A DNA stretch of 64,000 bases from Jatrophihabitans sp. (GTDB lineage: Bacteria > Actinomycetota > Actinomycetes > Mycobacteriales > Jatrophihabitantaceae): assembly GCA_036399055.1 (NCBI GenBank), contig DASWNX010000040.1:1-64000 (forward strand). Reading direction: 5' to 3'. Position 1 is the first letter of the stretch; each line of letters starts with the position of its first letter. The notes under the pieces were generated by a model that was not told the DNA's origin, made no database searches, and saw only the letters and a program-made list of their open reading frames with translations. Shown piece after piece: positions 1 to 8,919 of the stretch. The position numbers and the translations under genes were made by a program.

Positions 1-868
1 CCTGGGCAGGGACGCTTTCGAGGTGCTGGTGGTCGATGACGGCTCCAGCGACGGGACGGCTGAGCTGGCGCGGGGGTATCGGGATCGCCTGGATGTGCGG
101 TATTTCTTCCAGCCTGATGAGGGTTGGCGGGTGGCGCAGGCCCGCAATGTCGGGATCGCCCACGCCGGCGGCGAGGTGTGCGTCTTCGTGGACTCGGGGG
201 TGGTGCTGGGTTCGGGCTGCCTGCGGGCGCATCTGGACAGCCACCGGCAAGCCGACGGGCCGGTCGCGGTCCTCGGCTACGTCTACGGCTTCGACAACGA
301 CAGCTCCGACGCCGAGGAGATGCTGCAGGCCTTGGACTTCTCCGACCCGGACGCCTGCATCGAGTCGATGCGCCGCACCCGGCGGTGGGCCGACATCCGC
401 GAGCCTTTCTACGCCAGGCACGGCGATGACCTGAGCCGGTTGCCCGCGCCCTGGGTGCTCTACTGGACCTGCAACGTCTCAGCGCCCACGGACCGGCTGA
501 GGTCGGTCGGAGGGTTCGACGAGAACTTCCGCAGCTGGGGCGGGGAGGACATCGACCTCGGGTACCGGCTGCACCGCGACGGCGTGCGGTTCACCCTCAA
601 CCGGTCGGCCAGCTCGGTCCATTACCCGCACGCCAAGAGCTCGGTCCACAACTTCGCCCAGGCGCGCGCAAACTACCGCTACCTGGCGCAGAAGTACGAC
701 ACGCCGATCACCCGGCTGGCGGCGCGGCTCGGTGGCGCCGTGAACGCGTACACCTTCAATGACGCCATCACGATTTCCGGGCTGCCCAGCTGCGCGGAGT
801 ACCTGCGCCAGCAGGCTGCCGCAACGGATGCGGCGCTGCCCGCGCGGGGGACCGGACCGGGTCAGTAA
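1..868 (+). CDS. Family 2 glycosyltransferase with GT7-like C-terminal part (5' truncated by window)
   Basis: The reading frame is already open at base 2, so the true start lies outside the window; 289 codons including the stop are visible. A GT-A nucleotide-sugar binding motif (VLVVDDGSSDGT) opens the visible part, an acidic FVDSG motif follows about 55 residues later, and a C-terminal block WGGEDIDLGYRL resembles the galactosyltransferase C-terminal (Glyco_transf_7C) signature that contributes the catalytic acid and acceptor site. No membrane segment is seen, so a cytosolic or membrane-associated sugar transferase is likely. The acceptor cannot be inferred. It ends 9 bases before the next gene and may be co-transcribed with it. 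Confidence 0.88.
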   Translation, partial: LGRDAFEVLVVDDGSSDGTAELARGYRDRLDVRYFFQPDEGWRVAQARNVGIAHAGGEVCVFVDSGVVLGSGCLRAHLDSHRQADGPVAVLGYVYGFDNDSSDAEEMLQALDFSDPDACIESMRRTRRWADIREPFYARHGDDLSRLPAPWVLYWTCNVSAPTDRLRSVGGFDENFRSWGGEDIDLGYRLHRDGVRFTLNRSASSVHYPHAKSSVHNFAQARANYRYLAQKYDTPITRLAARLGGAVNAYTFNDAITISGLPSCAEYLRQQAAATDAALPARGTGPGQ

Positions 869-877
869 CCTGCAGGC

Positions 878-1771
878 ATGGCAGCTGACGCGTCCGAGGG
901 TCCCGCGCTCGCCCCGATCCTGGTGATCGAGAACGACCTGAGCGCGCCGATCGGGCTGCTCGAGGGCTGGCTGCGCGAGGCCGGCGCGGAGCTGGTGATG
1001 TGCTCACCGGCCACCGGCCAGCCGCTGCCGGCTGAGCTGGCCGGTCACTCGGCCCTGGTGGTGCTCGGCGGCGGCATGGGCGCCTACGACGATGAGCAAG
1101 CCCCGTGGCTGCCGCAGCTGCGCGCGCTGCTGGCCGAGGCGGTCCGGACCGAGCTGCCCACCCTGGGTATCTGCCTGGGCGCCCAGCTGCTGGCGGCGGC
1201 CACCGGAGGCCGGGTGAGCGCCGCCGAGACGCCTGAGTACGGCGCGCAGCTGGTCGCCAAGCGGCAGGCCGCCGCTGATGACCCGTTGTTCCGCGAGCTG
1301 CCGATCACACCGGACGTCCTGCAGTGGCATGTCGATGAGGTCAGCGACCTGCCACCCGGCGCGGTGCTGCTGGCGGCCTCGCCGGTATGCGAGGTCCAGG
1401 CCTTTCGGATGGGCCGGTTGGCGTGGGGCCTGCAGTTCCATATCGAGACCACGCCCGAGATCGTGGCGCTGTGGGCCCGGCAGGACGCCGAAGCGTTGCA
1501 GGGCTATGACGTGCCCGCCATCCTCGAGCGCAGCGCCCGGGCGCAACCGGACATCATCGAGGCCTGGCAGCCGGTGGTCGCTGCCTTCGTCGCATTGGCG
1601 GCTGACCCGACGGCGGCCGGACCGGCTGTCGCCGCCGGGCCGCGGTTGCTGCCGATGGCAGGGGCCGGACCGGTGACCACGACCGCCGGGCCGATCACCG
1701 ACGCCGCCGCGATCCGGGCGGCGCTGGCGGCCGAGATGCGGGCCTCGCGTGAGCCACCCCCCGGGCACTGA
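878..1771 (+). CDS. Class I glutamine amidotransferase (GMP synthase-like GATase domain)
   Basis: A 297-residue stand-alone type 1 glutamine amidotransferase. The nucleophile elbow LGICLGAQ places the catalytic Cys at about residue 99, and LQFHIE supplies the His (about 188) and Glu (about 190) of the triad. The oxyanion-type glycine run LGGGMGAY lies at about 63-70. The family hydrolyses glutamine to pass ammonia to a partner; no synthetase domain is fused here, so the partner is unknown. The C-terminal 60 residues are Ala/Pro-rich and probably disordered. The start is ATG 878. Its 3' end overlaps the next start by 23 bases, which suggests translational coupling with glnE, a sensible pairing with nitrogen metabolism but only an inference. 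Confidence 0.88.
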   Translation: MAADASEGPALAPILVIENDLSAPIGLLEGWLREAGAELVMCSPATGQPLPAELAGHSALVVLGGGMGAYDDEQAPWLPQLRALLAEAVRTELPTLGICLGAQLLAAATGGRVSAAETPEYGAQLVAKRQAAADDPLFRELPITPDVLQWHVDEVSDLPPGAVLLAASPVCEVQAFRMGRLAWGLQFHIETTPEIVALWARQDAEALQGYDVPAILERSARAQPDIIEAWQPVVAAFVALAADPTAAGPAVAAGPRLLPMAGAGPVTTTAGPITDAAAIRAALAAEMRASREPPPGH

Positions 1772-4700
1772 GACGCATCCGCAGGCGACCAGCCCCGGGC
1801 CGACGCACCCGAGGCAAGGCGTCCCGGCGGCGCCGCCGACCGGCCGGCTGACCGCGCGGCTGGCAAGGGCCGGCTTCGCTGATCCGGTGCGGGCAGGCGG
1901 GCTGCTGACCACGCCGGCCCTGCGGTTGTGGGACACCGAGCGCAACGAGGCCAGCGATCCGGCCGCGGCGGCGGTGCTCTCGGCGCTGGGGCGTGCGGCA
2001 GCGCCCGACCAGGCGCTGGCGATGCTGGCCGAGCTGGCCGCCACCGACGCCGGCCCGCAGATCATGGCCGAGCTGCGCGATTCGGCGGAGTTCAGGACCA
2101 GGCTGCTGGGGGTGCTGGGCGCCTCGCTGGCGCTGGCTGAGCACCTGTGCGCCCATCCTCAGGACGCGCTGATCCTGCGCGGCGCCGCGGCCGAACTGCC
2201 CAGCGTCGAGTCAGCCGCTGGCCGGCTGGCCGACGCCGTCGGCGCCTGCGCGGCTGATCCAGTGACCGGCACCGCCGGCACGCCCGCCACGGTGACCGGT
2301 CCAGCCGCGGTGCGCGCGTTGCGGGCGGCCTACCGGCGCGAGCTGCTGCTGGTCGCCGCCCGCGACCTGGCCAGCGAGCTGAGCCTGCAGGAGGTCACCG
2401 AGGCGCTGGCCGACCTGGCCGGCTTCGTCCTGAGCGCCGGGCTGGCCGTCGCGCGAGCGGGCCTGCCCGCCGACGCCGCCGGCTGCCGGCTGGCCGTCAT
2501 CGGGATGGGCAAGGCCGGCGGCCGCGAGCTGAACTACATCTCCGACGTCGACGTGGTCTTCGTGTTCGAGCCCGAGGCAGCGGCGGCCACCCGGGCCGCA
2601 GGCGGCGCAGATCAGGAGAACGCGGCGCTGGTCACCGCCACCAGGCTGGCCGCCGACACCATCCGGATCTGCGGGCAGGCGGCCTGGGAGGTCGACGCCG
2701 CGCTGCGTCCGGAGGGCAAGTCAGGGGCGTTGGTTCGCACCCTTGCCAGCCACGAGGCCTACTACAAGCGCTGGGCCTCGACCTGGGAATTCCAGGCGCT
2801 GCTCAAGGCCAGGCCGATCGCCGGCGACCTGGAGCTGGGCGAGCGCTACGTCCAGGCCCTGTCACCGCTGATCTGGACGGCCTCCCAGCGCCCGGACTTC
2901 GTCACCGACGTGCAGGCCATGCGCCGCCGGGTCGTCGAGCACCTGCCCGCCGACCTCGTCGAACGCGAGATCAAGTTGGGCCGCGGCGGCCTGCGCGACG
3001 TCGAGTTCGCCGTGCAGTTGTTGCAGCTGGTGCACGGCCGGGCAGATCCCTCGTTGCAGGTCAGGGCGACCCTGCCGGCGCTGGCGGCGTTGCGCGACGG
3101 CGGCTTCGTCGGCCGGGACGACGCGGTCAGCCTGGCCGACGCCTACCAGTTCCTGCGAGCGACCGAGCACCGGTTGCAGCTGGTCAAGCTACGCCGGACC
3201 CATCTGGTGCCCGAAGACGCCGAGGCGGTGCTGCGGCTGGCGCGCTCGCTCGGCTTTCGGCCCGACAACCGCGGGGACGCGGTGGCGGTGTGGCGCGCGG
3301 AATGGGCGCTGCACGCCCGGGAGGTCAGGCGGCTGCACGAGAAACTGTTCTACCGGCCGCTGCTGGAGGCGGTCGCCCGGGTTCCCGCCGACGCGCTGCG
3401 GCTGACCGCCGGCGAGGCCCGGCGACGGCTGGAGGCGCTGGGCTACACCGACCCCCAGGGCGCGCTGCGCCACATCGAGGCGCTGACCGCGGGGCTGTCC
3501 CGGCGGGCGGTGCTGCAGCGGGCGCTGCTGCCGGTGATCCTGTCCGAGCTTGCCGACGCTCCCGACCCGGACGCCGGGTTGCTGGCCTACCGGCAGGTCT
3601 CCGACGCCTTGGGCGGCACCTCCTGGTTCCTGCGGCTGCTGCGCGACGAGGGCGCGGTGGCGTCCCGGCTGGCGACCCTGCTGGGCACTTCCCGGTACGT
3701 GGCCAACCTGCTGGTGCGCTCGCCGGAGGCGCTGCAGATGCTGTCCGCCGATGACCAGCTGCGGCCACGCCGGCAGGCCGAACTCGAGGTGCTGATGGGC
3801 ACCGCCGCTCGCCGTCAGAACGACTCGACGCAGGCCGCGCACGCGATCCGCTCGTTGCGCCGGGTCGAGTTGCTGCGGATCGCCTTCGCCGACCTGCTCG
3901 GTCAGCTCAGCGACACCGAGGTGGCCATCGCGCTCAGCGAACTCGCTGACGCCACCCTGGCCGCGGCGCTCAGCTCGGTCCACCAGAGCGTGGCCGCCGA
4001 GCAGGGGCTGGCTGACGTGGGCGTGCGGTTCACGGTGATAGCGATGGGCCGGCTGGGCGGCCGGGAACTCGGTTACGGCTCCGACGCCGACGTGCTGTTC
4101 GTCTTCTCCGATCTCAGCGCCGGCGCCGATGCCGGCCGTCGGGCGCATCTGGTCGCCGAGCGGCTGCGGGCGATGCTGGCCGCTCCGTCGACTGACCCGC
4201 CGCTGCGGTTGGACGCCGACCTGCGGCCGGAGGGCCGCAACGGCGCCCTGGTGCGCTCGCTGGACTCCTATGCCGAGTACTACCAGCGCTGGGCCTCGGT
4301 GTGGGAGGCGCAGGCGTTGCTGCGGGCCCGGTTCTGCGCCGGTGACCGTGAGCTCGGGGAGCGGTTCATCGCGCTGATCGACCCGATCCGCTATCCCGCC
4401 GGCGGGCTGGCCGGCCCCGCGGTGACCGAGATCCGCCGGATCAAGGGCAGGGTGGACGCCGAGCGGCTGCCCCGGGGCGCCGACCCGCACACCCACACCA
4501 AGCTCGGCCGGGGCGGGTTGGCCGACGTCGAGTGGACGGTGCAGCTGCTGCAGTTGCGCCTGGGCGACCAGGTGGCGGGGCTGCGCACCACCGGGACGCT
4601 GGCCGCCATGCAGGCCGCCGTGGACGCCGGCAAGCTGGGGGCCGAGGACGCGGCCGCGCTCGAGGCGGCCTGGCGGCTGGCCGGCCGCATCCGCAACGCG

Positions 4701-4919
4701 GTCATGCTGGTGCGGGACAAGGCCGACGATCAGCTGCCCAAGCCGGGCCGGGTCCTGGAGGCGGTCGGCCGGGTGCTGGGCTATCAACCCGGCGTCGAGG
4801 CCGGTCGGTTGATCGATGACTACCGGCGGGTCGCCCGCCGCGCCCGGCGGGTGGTCGAGTCGGTGTTCTACGACCCCGCCGGCGGAGAGCCGCGCAAGGC
4901 CGGCTCGGCGCCGGACTGA
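1749..4919 (+). CDS. glnE: Bifunctional glutamine synthetase adenylyltransferase/deadenylyltransferase
   Basis: A 1056-residue GlnE, a normal length for actinobacteria. It contains two nucleotidyltransferase halves: the first has GKAGGRELNYISDVDVVF (about residue 250), the second GRLGGRELGYGSDADVLF (about 765). Each half carries the GG..E..SD.D metal-binding signature, followed by a second-domain motif (KLGRGGLRDVEF and KLGRGGLADVEW). In the family the N-terminal half removes and the C-terminal half adds AMP on a tyrosine of GlnA. Its likely target, glnA, lies about 28 kb away and converges with it. The GTG at 1749 gives an extended Pro-rich N-terminus; a start nearer RLTARLARAGF is possible. 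The 3' end overlaps the opposite-strand PAP2 gene by 52 bases. Confidence 0.96.
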   Translation: MSHPPGTETHPQATSPGPTHPRQGVPAAPPTGRLTARLARAGFADPVRAGGLLTTPALRLWDTERNEASDPAAAAVLSALGRAAAPDQALAMLAELAATDAGPQIMAELRDSAEFRTRLLGVLGASLALAEHLCAHPQDALILRGAAAELPSVESAAGRLADAVGACAADPVTGTAGTPATVTGPAAVRALRAAYRRELLLVAARDLASELSLQEVTEALADLAGFVLSAGLAVARAGLPADAAGCRLAVIGMGKAGGRELNYISDVDVVFVFEPEAAAATRAAGGADQENAALVTATRLAADTIRICGQAAWEVDAALRPEGKSGALVRTLASHEAYYKRWASTWEFQALLKARPIAGDLELGERYVQALSPLIWTASQRPDFVTDVQAMRRRVVEHLPADLVEREIKLGRGGLRDVEFAVQLLQLVHGRADPSLQVRATLPALAALRDGGFVGRDDAVSLADAYQFLRATEHRLQLVKLRRTHLVPEDAEAVLRLARSLGFRPDNRGDAVAVWRAEWALHAREVRRLHEKLFYRPLLEAVARVPADALRLTAGEARRRLEALGYTDPQGALRHIEALTAGLSRRAVLQRALLPVILSELADAPDPDAGLLAYRQVSDALGGTSWFLRLLRDEGAVASRLATLLGTSRYVANLLVRSPEALQMLSADDQLRPRRQAELEVLMGTAARRQNDSTQAAHAIRSLRRVELLRIAFADLLGQLSDTEVAIALSELADATLAAALSSVHQSVAAEQGLADVGVRFTVIAMGRLGGRELGYGSDADVLFVFSDLSAGADAGRRAHLVAERLRAMLAAPSTDPPLRLDADLRPEGRNGALVRSLDSYAEYYQRWASVWEAQALLRARFCAGDRELGERFIALIDPIRYPAGGLAGPAVTEIRRIKGRVDAERLPRGADPHTHTKLGRGGLADVEWTVQLLQLRLGDQVAGLRTTGTLAAMQAAVDAGKLGAEDAAALEAAWRLAGRIRNAVMLVRDKADDQLPKPGRVLEAVGRVLGYQPGVEAGRLIDDYRRVARRARRVVESVFYDPAGGEPRKAGSAPD

Positions 4920-5776
4920 GGATCTGGCTGGGAGCCGGACGGCTCGGGTTCGGCGCCCGCGTGCCGGGGGATCGGGGCTTCGGCGAAGGCGCTGCGACCT
5001 GAGATCAGGTACTGCACCAGGGCGCCGAGCAGGAAGACCCCCAGTCCCGCCACGGCGTCGAGGATGAAGTGGTTGGCGGTGCCCACGATGACCAGCAGGG
5101 TGCACAACGGGTAGGCCAGTCCGAGCCAGCGAACCCACGGCCGGCGGGCGCACAGGTAGATCACCACGCCGCACCACAGCGCCCAGCCGAAGTGCAGGCT
5201 GGGCATCGCCGCGAACTGGTTGGAGTGCTCTGCGATCTTGGGGTCGGCCAGCGAGCCCCAGGTCTTGAACTTCAGCACGGTGTCGATGTAGCCGTACTGC
5301 GGCAGCAGCCGGGGCGGCGTCAGCGGATAGAGGTAGAAACCGGCCAGCGCGATGAGCGAGGTGGCGAACAGCACGGTCCGGGCGCCGCGGTAGATGCGCG
5401 GATACGCCACGTACAGCCACACCAGGCAGCCGATGGTCACCACGAAGTGCAGGGTCGCGTAGTAGTAGTTCATCACCTGAGCCAGCGGCTCGTGCTCGGC
5501 CACGAAACGGTTCAGCGAGAGCTCGAAGTTCAGGTGCAGGGCGTCCTGCAGGTGCTGGATGCCCCGGCCGTGCCGGTTGGCGATGCTCTCCTGCTCGGGC
5601 ACCAGGTTGCGGACCTGGCCGTAGATCCAGTAGCAGAAACCGATGAGCGCGACCTCTTGCCACCACTTGGGCTGGCGGTGGCGCAACAAGCTGTCCGGGA
5701 ACAGGCCGTTGAACCGGCGGCCCGCCCTGGGCGGTTCGACCGCGCGGGCCTCAGCGGTCGCATCGACTGTCACCAC
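4868..5776 (-). CDS. PAP2-superfamily membrane enzyme (inositol phosphorylceramide synthase-like)
   Basis: A 302-residue integral membrane protein with about six hydrophobic segments between residues 40 and 260. The phosphatase/transferase motifs are MPSLHFGW (His about 195) and GTANHFILD (His about 236, Asp about 240), the order found in PAP2_3 proteins that act on lipid phosphates or transfer phosphoinositol head groups. The substrate cannot be told from sequence. It starts with GTG at 5776. The C-terminal tail is Pro/Gly-rich and its final 17 codons run antisense over the end of glnE, so the last residues are either dispensable or under double coding constraint. It is the first gene of the accessory block beyond glnE. 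Confidence 0.85.
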   Translation of the reverse strand: MVTVDATAEARAVEPPRAGRRFNGLFPDSLLRHRQPKWWQEVALIGFCYWIYGQVRNLVPEQESIANRHGRGIQHLQDALHLNFELSLNRFVAEHEPLAQVMNYYYATLHFVVTIGCLVWLYVAYPRIYRGARTVLFATSLIALAGFYLYPLTPPRLLPQYGYIDTVLKFKTWGSLADPKIAEHSNQFAAMPSLHFGWALWCGVVIYLCARRPWVRWLGLAYPLCTLLVIVGTANHFILDAVAGLGVFLLGALVQYLISGRSAFAEAPIPRHAGAEPEPSGSQPDPQSGAEPALRGSPPAGS

Positions 5777-5936
5777 GTCATTCTCTCATTCGCAGGCTGG
5801 GAAATCGCTGGAGGCGAATGCCCGCCGCGCACGGGAGCTCGGGAGTGGGCCCGGTCACGCTCGGGCCTGCCGGTGAAACCGTTGTCACCACCGGTGGCCT
5901 GGCTCCCTCGGCTGGCGGTGACGGCTGACCGGCTCA

Positions 5937-6965
5937 CTACGCCAGGGCGGTGAGGACGTCGGTGACGTCCCAATGGACCGGTGGGATGTCTGTCAGGCTC
6001 AAGCCTCGCCGGTGGATGTCGAGCCTGGCGCCGAGGACGTTGCGAGCGCGGTAGAGCAGGGCGCGGATTGATGCCGTCTCGCCGCTGGCAGGGCGGCCAT
6101 AGGTCTGCCAGAAGGCGTCCACCTCGGCGCCCGGCCGCGACAGCACCCGGTTGATCGTCCAGTCCGACATCGGATCGCCCCAGGAGGCCGCGTCGCAGTC
6201 CAGCACGCCGGTGATCGTGGGCCGGTCGGGGTCGTTGTCCACGAGGAGGTTGAGCGTCCACAGGTCGCCGTGCAGCAGCGCCGGGACGGTGACCTCGTCC
6301 AGTTCGGCGCGATGGCGCCGCGAGGCGCCGATCATCCGGTGAGCCGGATCGGGATCGAGGCCGGCAGCTGTGAACGCTTCGGCCAGCTGCTCGAATGCGG
6401 CGATGAGCGCCGAGCTCCAGGTGTCGTGCGACGGCCCGGCGACCGGACCGAAGGCGCGACCGGTGACGTCGTGAATCGTCCTGGTGACCGAACCGAGCTC
6501 GCGGTAAAGCCGCCGCAGCGCGCTCGGGGAGAGAGCAGCGAGCTGATGCGACGCCGGCACGCCCGCCAGCTTGGTCTGGACGAGGTAGTCGCGGTTCACC
6601 AGTTGGTGGGTGAAGTCAACCGCCAGGGTGCGGGGGACCAGGCTGCCCAGAGGCGCCAGAAATGGCAGCGCCGCGTACTCGTTGCGCATCGCCTCCCGCG
6701 CGCCAGGCGGCTGACGCGAGGGCTCCGGAGCGACCCGCAGGATCACCGGCTCACCGTCGGCGAGGTCGACCCGGTAGGTGCTGTTGTACGTGCCGATGCC
6801 TATCTCGACGACCTGCCGGACTCTCACGCCGTCGCCCAGAGCGCGCCGGCAGATGGCGAGCAGGACGCTCGGCGCCACCGGCTGCTGGAAGTCCTCGGGA
6901 GCGCGTTCGATGGCCACCACCTTCGCCTCCCCGACGGAGACTGGTTTCCCGAGATCGCCGGTCAT
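5937..6965 (-). CDS. Aminoglycoside phosphotransferase (APH)-family kinase
   Basis: A kinase of the APH/choline-kinase fold, about 342 residues. The catalytic loop is [12 protein letters not shown] and the metal-binding segment is [13 protein letters not shown]; near the N-terminus [10 protein letters not shown] resembles the ATP loop and VILRVAPEP contains the lysine-proximal strand. Members phosphorylate antibiotics, sugars, amines or fructosamines; nothing here decides the substrate. Two in-frame ATGs (6974 and 6965) are possible starts and neither has a good ribosome binding site; I chose 6965. It is divergent from selO with a gap of about 120 bases that must hold both promoters. Confidence 0.82.
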   Translation of the reverse strand: MTGDLGKPVSVGEAKVVAIERAPEDFQQPVAPSVLLAICRRALGDGVRVRQVVEIGIGTYNSTYRVDLADGEPVILRVAPEPSRQPPGAREAMRNEYAALPFLAPLGSLVPRTLAVDFTHQLVNRDYLVQTKLAGVPASHQLAALSPSALRRLYRELGSVTRTIHDVTGRAFGPVAGPSHDTWSSALIAAFEQLAEAFTAAGLDPDPAHRMIGASRRHRAELDEVTVPALLHGDLWTLNLLVDNDPDRPTITGVLDCDAASWGDPMSDWTINRVLSRPGAEVDAFWQTYGRPASGETASIRALLYRARNVLGARLDIHRRGLSLTDIPPVHWDVTDVLTALA

Positions 6966-7085
6966 GAGGCCCATCTTGCCCGCGGCCCGGTCCCTCCGCG
7001 TCCGCTTCCGCATGGCGCGCCAGCGGAGAGTAAGGCCGCTGCGCGTGCGGAGCGGACCACCCGCACCGCAGGTAACCTGGGACAG

Positions 7086-8558
7086 ATGAGCGTCGCACCC
7101 GTGTCGACAGTCGACATCGAGAACCGTTTCGCCCGCGAGCTGAGCGAGCTGGCCCTGCCGTGGCAGGCCGACCCGGCGCCGGACCCGCGGCTGCTGGTGC
7201 TCAACGAGCCGCTGGCCGCCGAGCTGGGCCTGGACCCCGGCTGGTTGCGCGACCCCGACGGCTTGCGGTTCCTGGTGGGCAACCTGGTGCCCGACGGAGC
7301 GAACCCGGTGGCTCAGGCGTACGCCGGGCACCAGTTCGGGGGGTTCGTGCCGCGCCTGGGTGACGGGCGTGCCCTGTTGCTGGGCGAGGTCGTCACGCCC
7401 GGCGGCCGGCGTCGTGACCTGCACCTGAAGGGATCCGGACGCACTCCGTTCGCCCGTGGCGGCGACGGCCTGGCCGCGGTGGGGCCGATGCTGCGCGAGT
7501 ACCTGGTCAGTGAGGCGATGCACGCCCTCGGCGTCCCGACGACCCGGTCGCTTGCCGTGGTGGCGACGGGCCGGGCGGTGCAGCGCGAGACCATGCTGCC
7601 GGGAGCGGTGCTCGCCCGGGTCGCCAGCAGCCACCTGCGGGTGGGCAGCTTCCAGTACGCCGCGGCGACCGGGGACCTCGACCTGCTGCGCCGGCTGGCC
7701 GACCATGCGATCAGCCGGCACCACGGCGACGCCGCTGACTCCCTCGAGGGCCCTGACCGTTACCTGGAACTGTTCGAGGCGGTGGTCGCGGTTCAGGCCT
7801 CGCTCGTGGCCCAGTGGATGCTGCTGGGATTTGTCCACGGCGTCATGAACACCGACAACATGACGATCTCGGGTGAGACCATCGACTACGGCCCGTGCGC
7901 CTTTCTGGACGCCTTCGACCCGGCCACCGTCTTCAGCTCGATCGACCTCGGCGGGCGCTACGCCTACCGCAATCAGCCCCTGGCCGCGGAGTGGAACCTT
8001 GCCCGGCTGGCCGAGGCGCTGCTGCCGCTGCTCGCTGAGGACGAGGAGCAGGCGGTCGCCCTCGCGGTGCCGGCGCTCGAACGGTTCCGGGGGCGGTACT
8101 CCGCCGCGTGGTCGGCCGGCATGCGCGCCAAGCTCGGCCTGCCGGCCGGCGTCGAGGACGCCGAGGCGACGTCGCTGATCGATGACCTGCTGGCCCTGCT
8201 GCAGGCCAACCGCGTCGACTACACGCTGTTCTTCCGCGGCCTGGGCTCGGCGGCTCGGGGCGATGCCGAGGCGGTGCGCGGCCTGGTCCTGGACCTCGCC
8301 TCGCTGGACGGCTGGCTGCGGCGCTGGCTTGCCCTCGCCCCAGACGCGGCGGCCATGGACCGGGTGAACCCCGCCTACATCCCGCGCAATCACCTGGTCG
8401 AAGAGGCTCTCACCGCCGGGGTGCAGGGCGATCTCGACCCGCTGGGACGCCTGCTCGAGGCGGTCACCGCGCCCTTCGACGAGCGTCCGGGCCTGGAGCG
8501 CTACGCCGCGCCCGCGCCGAAGGACTTCGGCGCCTACACGACGTTCTGCGGGACCTAA
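7086..8558 (+). CDS. selO: Protein adenylyltransferase SelO (YdiU/UPF0061 family)
   Basis: A 490-residue SelO pseudokinase homologue, the usual family length. Family studies show these proteins transfer AMP to Ser/Thr/Tyr of target proteins with ATP bound in a flipped orientation. Visible hallmarks are the glycine/lysine segment [15 protein letters not shown] (about residues 118-132), the loop HGVMNTDNM (about 255) and the metal motif [11 protein letters not shown]. The C-terminus ends in an FGAYTTFCG tail with one Cys; bacterial SelO proteins generally end in Cys rather than selenocysteine. ATG 7086 was chosen because the conserved N-terminus begins right after it. It is a single gene divergent from the APH-type kinase. 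Confidence 0.92.
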   Translation: MSVAPVSTVDIENRFARELSELALPWQADPAPDPRLLVLNEPLAAELGLDPGWLRDPDGLRFLVGNLVPDGANPVAQAYAGHQFGGFVPRLGDGRALLLGEVVTPGGRRRDLHLKGSGRTPFARGGDGLAAVGPMLREYLVSEAMHALGVPTTRSLAVVATGRAVQRETMLPGAVLARVASSHLRVGSFQYAAATGDLDLLRRLADHAISRHHGDAADSLEGPDRYLELFEAVVAVQASLVAQWMLLGFVHGVMNTDNMTISGETIDYGPCAFLDAFDPATVFSSIDLGGRYAYRNQPLAAEWNLARLAEALLPLLAEDEEQAVALAVPALERFRGRYSAAWSAGMRAKLGLPAGVEDAEATSLIDDLLALLQANRVDYTLFFRGLGSAARGDAEAVRGLVLDLASLDGWLRRWLALAPDAAAMDRVNPAYIPRNHLVEEALTAGVQGDLDPLGRLLEAVTAPFDERPGLERYAAPAPKDFGAYTTFCGT

Positions 8559-8622
8559 GGCCCAGTCACCAGCGGCCGATCAGTTCGTGCCGTGCACGCA
8601 GCTGCGCACCCGCGCGTCATGG

Positions 8623-8799
8623 CGTCCGCGCGTCATGCTCATGCGTCGTCATAGCGCCCGTTGAGCATGACGCGGTGCACGCAGCCGCGAGGCACGCATG
8701 TCGCGGTGCACGCAGCCGCGGGGCACGCAGCCGCGAGGCACGCAGCCACGTCCGCGCGTCATGCTCACCCGTCGTCATAGCGCCCGTTGGGCATGACGC
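8623..8799 (+). repeat. Pair of 51-bp hairpin repeats around a tandem array of about 15 bp
   Basis: Two nearly identical 51-bp copies (8623-8673 and 8749-8799) each contain an inverted repeat. In copy 1 GCGTCATGCTCA (8630-8641) faces its exact complement TGAGCATGACGC (8662-8673) over a 20-nt loop. In copy 2 the right arm has one change that still allows a G-T pair. Between them (8674-8748) lies an irregular tandem array built on GGCACGCAGCCGCGA. The rest of the 8559-8872 gap shows no gene. The structure resembles REP/BIME-type palindromic elements, but no associated transposase is visible. Confidence 0.8.
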
Positions 8800-8872
8800 T
8801 GGCTCATAATCGGGGCGTCTGGCAGACGTAGCAACGCTGAGCCCGCCTCGCCGGACGCGGGGAAAGCATGAC

Positions 8873-8919
8873 GACAACCCAGGGTTGACGGCGATCAAAC
8901 GTCAACCTATGGTTGTCGA
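8873..8919 (+). promoter_or_regulatory. Probable leaderless promoter overlapped by twin palindromic operators
   Basis: A -35 hexamer TTGACG (8885-8890) and a -10 hexamer TATGGT (8908-8913) are separated by 17 bases. A start point 7 bases after the -10 falls on the A of the ATG at 8920, and no ribosome binding site precedes that ATG, so a leaderless mRNA is likely. CAACCCAGGGTTG (8875-8887) and CAACCTATGGTTG (8903-8915) are both palindromes; together, with flanks, they form a larger inverted repeat. They cover the -35 and -10, as expected of repressor sites. Confidence 0.65.

Noticed and set aside
3189..5666. Very long minus-strand ORF across glnE and PAP2
   Set aside because: It is a GC-rich shadow of glnE on the opposite strand with His/Gln/Arg-biased composition.
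8617..8898. Minus-strand ORF encoding a repetitive RLRAP/CTASC-like protein
   Set aside because: It is a read-through of the hairpin and tandem repeats, has no ribosome binding site, and overlaps the clp_N promoter.
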